DNA of 9,393 bases, from contig CAMIMS010000059.1 in assembly GCA_946221025.1 (NCBI GenBank), positions 1-9,393 of the forward strand, written 5' to 3'. Position numbers and translations under genes: made by a program. This DNA comes from an uncultured Pseudoclavibacter sp. GTDB lineage: Bacteria > Actinomycetota > Actinomycetes > Actinomycetales > Microbacteriaceae. Shown here piece by piece: positions 1 to 5,805 of the stretch. The notes under the pieces were generated by a model, which worked only from the letters and a program-made list of their open reading frames with translations, searched no databases and was not told the DNA's origin. The first letter of the stretch is position 1. Every line of letters begins with the position of its first letter.

Positions 1-39
1 CCCCTCCGTAACCCCACCCGACTAGAGTGACCCGGATAG

Positions 40-57
40 ATCCGCGTCAAAGCGGAT
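40..57 (+). other. Small hairpin upstream of tig
   Basis: ATCCGC (40-45) and GCGGAT (52-57) are perfect reverse complements around a 6-nt loop, and a flanking G-T pair can extend the stem. It lies about 60 nt before the tig start. It could be part of the tig leader or the tail of an unseen upstream gene. No T-tract follows it, so it is not a convincing terminator. Only the pairing is seen; a role is not assigned. Confidence 0.3.
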
Positions 58-67
58 TCAAGACTTC

Positions 68-89
68 GGCCGCCGCCTTGGCGGCCTTT
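68..89 (+). terminator. GC-rich hairpin in front of tig (terminator-like or leader structure)
   Basis: GGCCGCC (68-74) pairs perfectly with GGCGGCC (80-86) around the 5-nt loop GCCTT, and a short TTT follows at 87-89. The form suits a weak intrinsic terminator for a gene left of the window, with the tig ribosome-binding site beginning about 12 nt later. If the tig promoter lies upstream, the same hairpin would sit in its 5' leader. The sequence does not decide between the two. A TAGAGT hexamer at 23-28 resembles a -10 element, but no -35 can be seen because the window starts there. Confidence 0.4.
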
Positions 90-114
90 CACAGTGCACA
101 CAGGAGAACACCCC

Positions 115-1497
115 GTGAAGACCTCGGTCGAGAAGATCACCCCGACACGCGCGACGATCACCATGACGGCGGACAGCGATGACCTGAAGCCGCACATGGA
201 TGCCGCGTATAAGGAGATCGCCGGCCAGGTGCAGATCCCCGGTTTCCGCCGCGGGAAGGTGCCCGCAGCGATCATCGATCAGCGTTTCGGCCGCGAGGTC
301 GTGCTCGAGCAAGCGATCCAGAACTCGCTTGACGGCTTCTACCAGCAGGCGTTGAACGAGCACGAGCTCATGCCCCTCAGCCGCCCTGAGGCCGACGTTG
401 TCGAGCAGCCGAACCCGCAGTCGATGAGCGGCAACCTCGTCGTGACGGTGACGGTGGACATCCGCCCGGAGATTGACCTTCCCGACTACACCAACCTCAA
501 GATCGAGGTTGACCCCATCCAGACCTCCGACGACGAGGTCGACGCGGAGCTCGATGAGCTGCGCGCGCGCTTCGGCACGCTCCGCACGATTGATCGCCCG
601 ATCGAAGATGGCGACTTCGTGACGATCGACCTGACCGCCGAGATTGACGGCGAGAAGGTCGACGAGGCCAATGGCATCTCGTACGAGCTCGGCTCCGGCC
701 AGCTGCTCGAGGGCATCGACGACGCGCTACTGACCCTCACCGCCGACGAGGAGACGACGTTCACCTCGACGCTCCTCGGTGGCGAGCACGAGGGCAAGGA
801 TGCGGAGGTCACCGTGAAGGTGCTCGCGGTCAAGGAGCGTGAGCTGCCCGAGGCCGATGACGACTTCGCCCAGATGGCCTCTGAGTTCGACACCATCGAG
901 GAGCTTCGCGAAGACCTCGGCCGTCAGGCGGCGCGCAAGGGCCGCATCGCCCAGCTTGAGCAGGCGCGCGACCGGGCGCTCGCGCAGCTGGTCGAGGCCG
1001 CGAATGTTCCCGTCCCCGAGCAGATGATCGAGGATGAGGTCACGAACCACCTCCAGCAGGAGAACCGCGTCGACGACACCGAGCATGAGGCGGAGGTGCG
1101 CGAGACCGCGCAGAACTCGTTCCGCCAGCAGGTGGTGCTCGACAAGATCATCGCCGAAGAGAAGATCGAGATCGGCGAGGAGGAATTCACCCAGTTCCTC
1201 GTGCAGAACGCCGCCCAGTACGGCATGGCGCCGCAGGACTTCGTGAACGCGCTGCAGGACGCGAACCAGCTCGCGGGCATGCTCGCCGAGATGGCTCGCT
1301 CGAAGGCCATTCTGCTCGTCCTCGACACGGCGACCGTTACCGACACCGACGGCACCGAGGTCGACCTGTCGGAGTACACCGCTGCCGCCCGTCAGGCTCC
1401 GGCCGCCGATGAGGCCGAGGCCCCGACCGACGCGGAATCGGATGCGGCCGATGAGGTTGACGACACCGCGAACGAGGAAGAAACCGTCTCCGAGTAA
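115..1497 (+). CDS. tig: Trigger factor (ribosome-associated chaperone and peptidyl-prolyl isomerase)
   Basis: Trigger factor binds at the ribosomal exit tunnel, shelters nascent chains and has proline cis-trans isomerase activity. The product is 460 aa, normal for actinobacteria. The N-terminal ribosome-binding domain carries the signature loop GFRRGKVP (residues 43-50). An FKBP-type isomerase domain follows at about 165-240 (EDGDFVTIDL, YELGSGQLLEGID). The C-terminal helical substrate-binding region runs from about 250 to 425. The last 35 residues form an acidic, low-complexity tail, common in actinobacterial homologues. GTG at 115 is chosen because AGGAG (102-106) sits 8 nt upstream and the protein then begins MKTSVEKITPT, the family start. 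The in-frame GTG at 94 would lie before that ribosome-binding site. The gene appears to be a single transcription unit, closed by the hairpin at 1525. It is next to clpP1P2-clpX, the usual actinobacterial order. Confidence 0.97.
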   Translation: MKTSVEKITPTRATITMTADSDDLKPHMDAAYKEIAGQVQIPGFRRGKVPAAIIDQRFGREVVLEQAIQNSLDGFYQQALNEHELMPLSRPEADVVEQPNPQSMSGNLVVTVTVDIRPEIDLPDYTNLKIEVDPIQTSDDEVDAELDELRARFGTLRTIDRPIEDGDFVTIDLTAEIDGEKVDEANGISYELGSGQLLEGIDDALLTLTADEETTFTSTLLGGEHEGKDAEVTVKVLAVKERELPEADDDFAQMASEFDTIEELREDLGRQAARKGRIAQLEQARDRALAQLVEAANVPVPEQMIEDEVTNHLQQENRVDDTEHEAEVRETAQNSFRQQVVLDKIIAEEKIEIGEEEFTQFLVQNAAQYGMAPQDFVNALQDANQLAGMLAEMARSKAILLVLDTATVTDTDGTEVDLSEYTAAARQAPAADEAEAPTDAESDAADEVDDTANEEETVSE

Positions 1498-1524
1498 GCG
1501 CCAACGCGCCTACTGACTAACACC

Positions 1525-1563
1525 GGCGGCGCCTGTGCTTCGGCCAGGCGCCGCCAACGTTTT
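1525..1563 (+). terminator. Strong intrinsic terminator after tig, TTCG tetraloop
   Basis: GGCGGCGCCTG (1525-1535) pairs perfectly with CAGGCGCCGCC (1545-1555), an 11-bp stem. Inside it, after one bulged T, GC pairs with GC around the very stable tetraloop TTCG (1539-1542). A TTTT run follows at 1560-1563. It lies 27 nt past the tig stop and separates tig from the clpP1P2 promoter region. This is the clearest terminator in the window. Confidence 0.85.
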
Positions 1564-1580
1564 CCGCGGCGTGTTCGGGC

Positions 1581-1600
1581 CATGCGCCCCTGGCGAACAC
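1581..1600 (+). promoter_or_regulatory. Probable ClgR-binding box upstream of clpP1P2
   Basis: CGCCCCTGGCGAAC (1585-1598) fits the core of the actinobacterial ClgR motif, CGC-N5-GCG followed by two A/T bases and C. The flank gives a wider inverted repeat, GTGTTCG (1571-1577) with CGAACAC (1594-1600). ClgR is the known activator of clpP1P2 in Corynebacterium, Streptomyces and Mycobacterium. The box lies about 60-80 nt before the clpP1 start and just upstream of a possible weak promoter: TAGGTT at 1627-1632 as -10, with no good -35. That layout fits activator-dependent transcription. The CGC/GCG core matches exactly, but the central A and the 5' A/T positions of the consensus do not. Confidence 0.55.
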
Positions 1601-1626
1601 TCCCACGGGAGGGGACCGGCCGCGGG

Positions 1627-1632
1627 TAGGTT
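1627..1632 (+). promoter_or_regulatory. Candidate -10 element for clpP1P2
   Basis: TAGGTT matches 4 of 6 positions of the actinobacterial -10 TATAAT. It lies 27 nt before the clpP1 start codon and downstream of the probable ClgR box. No recognisable -35 is seen at 1604-1609, as expected if an activator compensates. This is inferred from position and motif only. Confidence 0.35.
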
Positions 1633-1659
1633 GAAGAACATCCCGAACAAGGAGCGACT

Positions 1660-2283
1660 GTGGCTGAAATTGAACTGCCAAATAGTGTTTTTGAGAAGCT
1701 GCTCAAGGAACGCATCATTTGGCTCGGATCTGAAGTGCGCGACGATAATGCGAATGAGATCTGCGCGAAGATCCTGCTGCTTGCGGCCGAAGACCCCAAT
1801 CGCGACATCTACCTCTACATCAACTCGCCCGGTGGTTCGATCACCGCGGGCATGGCCATCTACGACACGATGGAGTTCGTTCCGAACGACATCGTCACCG
1901 TCGGCATCGGTATGGCCGCGTCGATGGGTCAGCTGCTGTTGACGGCGGGCGCGCCGGGTAAGCGCTACATCACGCCGAACGCGCGCGTGCTGCTGCACCA
2001 GCCCCACGGCGGCTTCGGTGGAACCTCGAGCGACATTCAGACGCAGGCTCAGCTCATCCTGTCGATGAAGCAGCGCCTCGCCGAGATCACCGCCGCGCGC
2101 ACCGGCAAGTCGGTTGAGCAGATCAACGAAGACGGCGACCGTGACCGCTGGTTCACCGCCGAAGAGGCGCTCGAGTACGGCTTCGTTGACCACATCCGCG
2201 CGAACGCGAGCGAGGTCGTCGGCGGTGGCGGCACTGACCGCCGCATCAGCGACGAGCCCGCCCCGAGCCAGTCCGACCAGTAG
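1660..2283 (+). CDS. clpP1: ATP-dependent Clp protease proteolytic subunit ClpP1
   Basis: This is one of the two serine-peptidase subunits that form the mixed ClpP1P2 tetradecamer in actinobacteria. The chamber degrades proteins delivered by ClpX or ClpC. The product is 207 aa. The catalytic triad is visible: Ser88 in GMAASMGQ, His113 in LLHQPHGG and Asp162 in DRDRWF. The strand motif YLYINSPGGSITAGMAIYD is at 51-69. The last 20 residues are Gly/Ser/Pro-rich and probably disordered. The GTG start at 1660 is supported by AAGGAG (1649-1654) 5 nt upstream. clpP2 follows after a 30-nt gap with no terminator, so the two are very likely co-transcribed, which fits their obligate partnership. A ClgR-like box lies upstream. 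In mycobacteria both subunits are needed for activity; that is family knowledge, not seen here. Confidence 0.96.
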   Translation: MAEIELPNSVFEKLLKERIIWLGSEVRDDNANEICAKILLLAAEDPNRDIYLYINSPGGSITAGMAIYDTMEFVPNDIVTVGIGMAASMGQLLLTAGAPGKRYITPNARVLLHQPHGGFGGTSSDIQTQAQLILSMKQRLAEITAARTGKSVEQINEDGDRDRWFTAEEALEYGFVDHIRANASEVVGGGGTDRRISDEPAPSQSDQ

Positions 2284-2293
2284 CCGCGAAGTC

Positions 2294-2302
2294 AGAAAGC
2301 AG
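2294..2302 (+). promoter_or_regulatory. Off-consensus ribosome-binding site for clpP2, decides its start
   Basis: AGAAAGCAG pairs with the extreme 3' end of 16S rRNA (complement AGAAAGGAGG) at 8 of 9 positions but lacks the GGAGG core. Aligned this way, ATG 2314 sits about 10 nt from the end of the core position. The alternative GTG 2305 would be only 2 nt away, so the ATG is favoured. Initiation may also depend on ribosomes arriving from clpP1, whose stop is 30 nt upstream. Confidence 0.4.
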
Positions 2303-2313
2303 AAGTGAATCGC

Positions 2314-2991
2314 ATGACGACCCCTCAGTTCACCGCGGCCGGCACCGCCTTTGAAGGCATTCGCGTGCCCGGGAGCCGCTACATCCTGCCCTCGTTCGAG
2401 GAGCGCACGGCATACGGCTACAAGCGTCAGGACCCGTACGCGAAGCTGTTCGAAGACCGCATCGTGTTCATGGGCGTGCAGGTTGACGATGCCTCGGCCG
2501 ATGACGTGATGGCGCAGCTGCTCGTGCTCGAGTCGCAGGACCCCGACCGCGACATCACGATGTACATCAACTCGCCCGGTGGCTCGTTCACCGCGATGAC
2601 CGCGATCTACGACACGATGCAGTACATCCGCCCCGAGGTGCAGACGGTGTGCCTCGGTCAGGCCGCCTCGGCCGCTTCGGTGCTGCTGGCCTCGGGCCAG
2701 CCCGGTAAGCGCCTGGCCCTGCCGAACGCGCGCATCCTCATCCACCAGCCGGCGACCGGTGAGGCCGGCCGCGGGCAGGCGTCGGATATTGAGATTCAGG
2801 CGCGCGAGGTGCTTCGCATGCGCACCTGGCTCGAGGAGGCGCTTGCGCGTCACTCCGGCCAGAGCGTGGCGCGCGTGAACGCCGATATCGAACGCGACAA
2901 GATTCTCAGCGCTCAGGAGGCGAAGGAGTACGGTCTGGTCGACCAGGTGCTCTCGAGTCGCAAGGGCGCGCAGCCGGTAATCGTCGACTAA
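2314..2991 (+). CDS. clpP2: ATP-dependent Clp protease proteolytic subunit ClpP2
   Basis: This is the second peptidase subunit of the ClpP1P2 complex. From ATG 2314 it is 225 aa. The triad is intact: Ser119 in GQAASAASVL, His144 in ILIHQP and Asp195 in IERDKIL. The N-terminal stretch SRYILPSFEERTAYGYKRQD (21-40) is typical of actinobacterial ClpP2 and is longer than in ClpP1. MYINSPGGSFTAMTAIYD (83-100) is the conserved active-site strand region. An in-frame GTG at 2305 would add three residues (MNR); ATG is preferred on ribosome-binding-site spacing, but the choice is not certain. It lies 30 nt after clpP1 in the same operon. A long inverted repeat follows 23 nt after the stop, suggesting that transcription ends, or is reduced, before clpX. 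Confidence 0.96.
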   Translation: MTTPQFTAAGTAFEGIRVPGSRYILPSFEERTAYGYKRQDPYAKLFEDRIVFMGVQVDDASADDVMAQLLVLESQDPDRDITMYINSPGGSFTAMTAIYDTMQYIRPEVQTVCLGQAASAASVLLASGQPGKRLALPNARILIHQPATGEAGRGQASDIEIQAREVLRMRTWLEEALARHSGQSVARVNADIERDKILSAQEAKEYGLVDQVLSSRKGAQPVIVD

Positions 2992-3013
2992 CCGGTTTTT
3001 CGAGTCATGCGGA

Positions 3014-3061
3014 TGAACGCCCCGGTTTGCGACGCGCCGCGCGCCGAGCACCGGGGCGTTC
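3014..3061 (+). terminator. Long inverted repeat between clpP2 and clpX (probable terminator without T-tract)
   Basis: GAACGCCCCGGT (3015-3026) pairs perfectly with ACCGGGGCGTTC (3050-3061), a 12-bp stem. The 23-nt GC-rich loop can itself fold. No T-run follows on either strand, so it departs from the classical intrinsic terminator. Stems of this kind without a T-tract are proposed to act as terminators in high-GC actinobacteria. It could also be an mRNA 3'-end stabiliser. The position, between a stop codon and the clpX promoter region, supports an end-of-operon role. Confidence 0.55.
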
Positions 3062-3074
3062 GCCGCCAAGCAAC

Positions 3075-3080
3075 TAGGCT
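3075..3080 (+). promoter_or_regulatory. Candidate -10 element for clpX
   Basis: TAGGCT matches 4 of 6 positions of TATAAT and lies 23 nt before the clpX ATG, between the inverted repeat and the ribosome-binding site. No convincing -35 is visible; the expected place falls inside the right arm of the stem. If it is used, clpX has its own promoter and a very short leader. Low certainty. Confidence 0.3.
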
Positions 3081-3103
3081 GGCAAAGATCGCGAGGAGGG
3101 CCT

Positions 3104-4384
3104 ATGGCGCGCATTGGTGAGAGCGGGGATCTGCTCAAATGCTCCTTCTGCGGGAAGAGCCAGAAGCAGGTCAAGCAGCTCATTGCCGGACCGTCGGTAT
3201 ATATCTGCGATGAGTGCGTTGAACTGTGCAACGAAATCATCGAAGAGCGGATGGCGGAGAACGCCGACGAGAAGGTCGAGGAGTTCGACCTCCCCAAGCC
3301 CCGCGAGATTTTCGAGTTTCTCGAGGAGTACGTGATCGGCCAGGAGCAGGCCAAGCGTGCGCTTTCGGTCGCCGTGTACAACCACTACAAGCGCGTTCGC
3401 GCGGCGCAGTCGCTGCAGCCGGCGGATGAGAAAACTGATGACGTCGAAGTCCAGAAGTCGAATGTCATGCTCATCGGTCCGACCGGATGCGGCAAGACCT
3501 ACCTCGCCCAATCGCTCGCGCGTCGCTTGAATGTGCCGTTCGCCGTCGCCGACGCAACGGCGCTCACCGAGGCCGGTTACGTCGGCGAAGACGTCGAGAA
3601 CATTCTGCTCAAACTCCTGCAGGCCGCCGACTTTGATGTGAAGCGCGCTGAGACCGGCATCATTTACATCGACGAGATTGACAAGGTCGCCCGCAAGGCT
3701 GAGAACCCGTCGATCACGCGTGACGTTTCGGGTGAGGGTGTGCAGCAGGCGCTGCTGAAGATTCTCGAGGGAACCGTCGCCTCAGTGCCGCCGCAGGGCG
3801 GCCGCAAGCACCCGCAGCAGGAATTCATCCAGATTGACACGACGAATGTGCTCTTCATTGTTGCAGGCGCATTTGCGGGTCTGGAAGAAATCATTTCGCA
3901 GCGCGCGGGCAAGAAGGGCATTGGATTCGGTGCCCCGATCCACTCCAAAGAAGACAATGCCGACATCTTCAACGAGGTTCTTCCCGAAGACCTGCACAAG
4001 TTCGGCCTCATCCCCGAATTCATTGGCCGCCTCCCGGTCATCACGACCGTTTCGCCGCTCGATCAAGAAGCGCTCATGGAGATTCTCGTCGAGCCGAAGA
4101 ACGCGCTCGTCAAGCAGTACCAGAAGATGTTCGAGCTCGACGGGGTTGAGCTCGAGTTCACCCCGGGAGCGCTCGAAGAGATCGCTGACCTCGCGGTGAA
4201 GCGTCAGACCGGGGCCCGAGGTCTTCGCGCGATCCTCGAAGAGGTGCTCGGCCCCGTCATGTTCGATGTTCCAAGCGACGAGAACGCCGAGCGCGTCGTC
4301 ATCACCCGCGATGCGGTCTTGAAGAGCGCCGCGCCGACCATCGTGCCCAGGCGCGATGAGGTTCGGAAGGAACGGTCCGCCTAG
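3104..4384 (+). CDS. clpX: ATP-dependent Clp protease ATP-binding subunit ClpX
   Basis: ClpX is a hexameric AAA+ unfoldase that threads tagged substrates into ClpP1P2 in the cytoplasm. The product is 426 aa, the usual length. The N-terminal zinc-binding domain has Cys13, Cys16, Cys35 and Cys38. The AAA+ core shows Walker A GPTGCGKT (125-132), pore loop GYVG (158-161), Walker B IIYIDEIDK (186-194), the RKH pore-entry loop (Arg234-Lys235-His236), the ClpP-docking tripeptide IGF (273-275), the arginine finger Arg309 in EFIGRLP, and sensor 2 in GARGLR (Arg372). The ATG start is supported by GAGGAGG (3093-3099) 4 nt upstream. It follows clpP1P2 but is separated by a strong inverted repeat, so it is probably transcribed separately or by partial read-through. 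Nothing is missing or unusual. Confidence 0.98.
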   Translation: MARIGESGDLLKCSFCGKSQKQVKQLIAGPSVYICDECVELCNEIIEERMAENADEKVEEFDLPKPREIFEFLEEYVIGQEQAKRALSVAVYNHYKRVRAAQSLQPADEKTDDVEVQKSNVMLIGPTGCGKTYLAQSLARRLNVPFAVADATALTEAGYVGEDVENILLKLLQAADFDVKRAETGIIYIDEIDKVARKAENPSITRDVSGEGVQQALLKILEGTVASVPPQGGRKHPQQEFIQIDTTNVLFIVAGAFAGLEEIISQRAGKKGIGFGAPIHSKEDNADIFNEVLPEDLHKFGLIPEFIGRLPVITTVSPLDQEALMEILVEPKNALVKQYQKMFELDGVELEFTPGALEEIADLAVKRQTGARGLRAILEEVLGPVMFDVPSDENAERVVITRDAVLKSAAPTIVPRRDEVRKERSA

Positions 4385-4389
4385 GCGCA

Positions 4390-4431
4390 GCGCCCCGTTT
4401 TGACGGTAGGGCGCCGACCATCGCGTGGTCG
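4390..4431 (+). terminator. Two adjacent stems after clpX
   Basis: GCGCCC (4390-4395) pairs with GGGCGC (4409-4414), with an inner CG/CG pair around TTTTGA. Directly after it, CGACCA (4415-4420) pairs perfectly with TGGTCG (4426-4431) around TCGCG. Neither stem is followed by a T-run. They begin 5 nt past the clpX stop, so a role in ending the clpX transcript is plausible, possibly together with the next hairpin. Confidence 0.4.
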
Positions 4432-4437
4432 AGGAGG

Positions 4438-4455
4438 GGAGGAGACCTCCTATTT
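4438..4455 (+). terminator. Possible intrinsic terminator upstream of the haem operon
   Basis: GGAGG (4438-4442) pairs with CCTCC (4446-4450) around AGA, and TATTT follows (4451-4455). The stem is short, but the T-rich tail makes it the most terminator-like element between clpX and the haem operon promoter, which starts about 15 nt later. It would separate the housekeeping clp genes from the regulated operon. Confidence 0.4.
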
Positions 4456-4469
4456 CTGGTAATGAGGGG

Positions 4470-4497
4470 TTGCTTCCGGGTGACGGCGACGTAAACT
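4470..4497 (+). promoter_or_regulatory. Candidate promoter of the haem-uptake operon
   Basis: TTGCTT (4470-4475) as -35 and TAAACT (4492-4497) as -10 are separated by 16 nt. The -10 matches 4 of 6 consensus positions; the -35 keeps only the TTG. The last three bases of the -10 lie inside the palindrome 4495-4512, so a protein bound there would block RNA polymerase. Transcription would start near 4504. No other promoter-like pair is seen between clpX and the operon. Confidence 0.5.
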
Positions 4498-4512
4498 TAG
4501 GAGTACCTAAGT
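4495..4512 (+). promoter_or_regulatory. Perfect palindromic operator overlapping the haem operon promoter
   Basis: ACTTAGG (4495-4501) and CCTAAGT (4506-4512) are exact reverse complements around AGTA. The AT-rich palindrome stands out in GC-rich surroundings and overlaps the -10 and likely start point, as repressor sites do. Iron regulators of the DtxR/IdeR family use arms of TTAGG/CCTAA, and those pentamers are present. The spacing differs: four bases separate them here against nine in the 19-bp DtxR box, so only about 10 of 19 positions fit. It may be a variant iron or haem regulator site; the regulator is not identified. Confidence 0.6.
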
Positions 4513-4596
4513 CGCCCACATCGCGCCGTTACTGTGCCGGATGCCCAGCGGATTCCCGGCACGCGCATGCACGGGGCGCACGATTCCAGGATGGAC

Positions 4597-5805
4597 ATGC
4601 CGCTTCCCCGTACCCTTCGACGCTTCCGTGCATCCACGGTCAAGCGCGTGGCCTGGGCAATGGTCGCCATCCTCATCATTGCGCTGCTGTGGTGGAACGG
4701 ATTCCACAACATCGGCACAGCCGGGACGTCGGCGAACGCCTCCTGCATTGAGCAGCCCGCGAGCACTGAACCCATCCCGCCGAAACTGCCGAACGTCACC
4801 GCCGACCAATTGCCGTCACCCCGAAGCATTCAGGGGCCCACGACCGCTTACACCGACAGTCAGGCGATCGCGCCGATCACCGATGCGGCCGCATCCCTGC
4901 AGCAGCTGCCGGCCCGCGTTGAAAGCTCGGATGGGGTCGAAACCGTTGTCACGGACACCTCTCGCATTCTCGCCATCAATCAGAACGGTGGTCTGGCAGC
5001 GGCCGTGATTGGTCTTGGATTCGGATGCAATCTGGTGGGCCGCGATATCGCCACCGATATTCCGACGCTCATGCCTGGCAATGACCAGCTTCCGGTCGTC
5101 ACGCAGAACGGTCATGAGCTGAATGCCGAAGCAATTCTGCAAATGGCGCCGAGCGTTGTCATTACCGACGCTTCCATCGGACCCTACGACGTGCAGGTGC
5201 AATTGCGTCGCGCCGGTATTCCGGTGGTCATGGTGCCCGTGGCATATGAGGCGGGGATTCACGGGGTCTCCGAGCAGATTCGATTCGTCGCGGAAGCACT
5301 CGGCGTCGCGCCACTGGGTGATGCGCTTGCCGATCGAACCGATGCCGAGGTTCGTGCGACCATCGCGGGTCTGCAGCGCATGGCCCCGACTGACTTCAAC
5401 GAGAAGCCGCGCGTGGTGTTCCTCTATCTGCGCGGATCGATCTACTACTGGTTCGGAATTGACTCGGGCGCCGATTCACTCATCCAAAGCATTGGCGCGC
5501 GCGACGTGGCGAGCGAGGTCGGGTTTGCGGGAATGGCACCCGCGAGCGCTGAGGCGCTCGTTCAAGCATCCCCGGATGTGATTCTCGTCATGTCACAGGG
5601 TCTGGAGTCCGTTGGTGGAATCGATGAGGCCGTGCAGCTTCCCGGTATCGCGCAGACCCCGGCCGGGCAAAACAAGCGATTCGTGGATATGAGCGACTTC
5701 GAGATCATGAGCTTCGGGCCGCGAACCGCGGCGGTCATCGCGGCGCTCGGCGTCGCCGTATACGCGCCCGAGCACGTCACCGTTCCGGAGGGCGCGAATG
5801 CCTAG
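4597..5805 (+). CDS. hmuT: HmuT-like haem ABC transporter substrate-binding protein, membrane-anchored
   Basis: This is the extracellular haem-binding protein that hands haem to the HmuUV importer. From ATG 4597 it has 402 aa. A basic N-terminus (RRFRAST..KR) and one hydrophobic segment (about 17-33) precede a 75-residue linker. The class III binding fold then begins with VVTDTSRILAIN. Haem-ligand candidates are His173 (QNGHELNAEAIL) and Tyr283/Tyr284 (RGSIYYWFG), which correspond by motif to the His and Tyr ligands of corynebacterial HmuT. No lipobox is seen: the first Cys (Cys50, in ANASC) lies about 17 residues after the hydrophobic segment. Cys50 and Cys144 could form a disulphide. The start is uncertain; GTG 4534 and ATGs at 4567 and 4591 are in frame. 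ATG 4597 has AGGA (4588-4591) 5 nt upstream and gives a normal signal-anchor length. The stop overlaps hmuU by 8 bp. A siderophore or corrinoid substrate is less likely given the HtaA-type neighbour. Confidence 0.85.
   Translation: MPLPRTLRRFRASTVKRVAWAMVAILIIALLWWNGFHNIGTAGTSANASCIEQPASTEPIPPKLPNVTADQLPSPRSIQGPTTAYTDSQAIAPITDAAASLQQLPARVESSDGVETVVTDTSRILAINQNGGLAAAVIGLGFGCNLVGRDIATDIPTLMPGNDQLPVVTQNGHELNAEAILQMAPSVVITDASIGPYDVQVQLRRAGIPVVMVPVAYEAGIHGVSEQIRFVAEALGVAPLGDALADRTDAEVRATIAGLQRMAPTDFNEKPRVVFLYLRGSIYYWFGIDSGADSLIQSIGARDVASEVGFAGMAPASAEALVQASPDVILVMSQGLESVGGIDEAVQLPGIAQTPAGQNKRFVDMSDFEIMSFGPRTAAVIAALGVAVYAPEHVTVPEGANA

Noticed and set aside
1..90. A tRNA gene or riboswitch upstream of tig
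   Set aside because: No acceptor-stem or T-loop pattern (GGTTCGA-like) and no CCA end is present. Only two small hairpins can be supported.
1510..3381. A long open frame of more than 600 codons on the minus strand, opposite clpP1, clpP2 and the clpX start
   Set aside because: It is antisense to three genes with intact catalytic motifs. Its translation is rich in Arg, His and Leu with no recognisable domain. Long antisense frames are expected from the strong third-position GC bias.
4495..4512. Calling the palindrome a canonical DtxR/IdeR box
   Set aside because: The TTAGG and CCTAA arms are four bases apart instead of nine, so only about 10 of 19 consensus positions match. Reported instead as an unassigned operator.
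4534..4596. An upstream GTG start for hmuT that would add 21 residues
   Set aside because: It has no ribosome-binding site, and the added residues (MPDAQRIPGTRMHGAHDSRM) place an odd hydrophilic stretch before the signal anchor. Kept only as a possible alternative.
4738..4750. A lipobox around Cys50 of HmuT (ANASC)
   Set aside because: There is no Leu at -3 or -4, and the Cys is about 17 residues past the end of the hydrophobic segment, too far for signal peptidase II.
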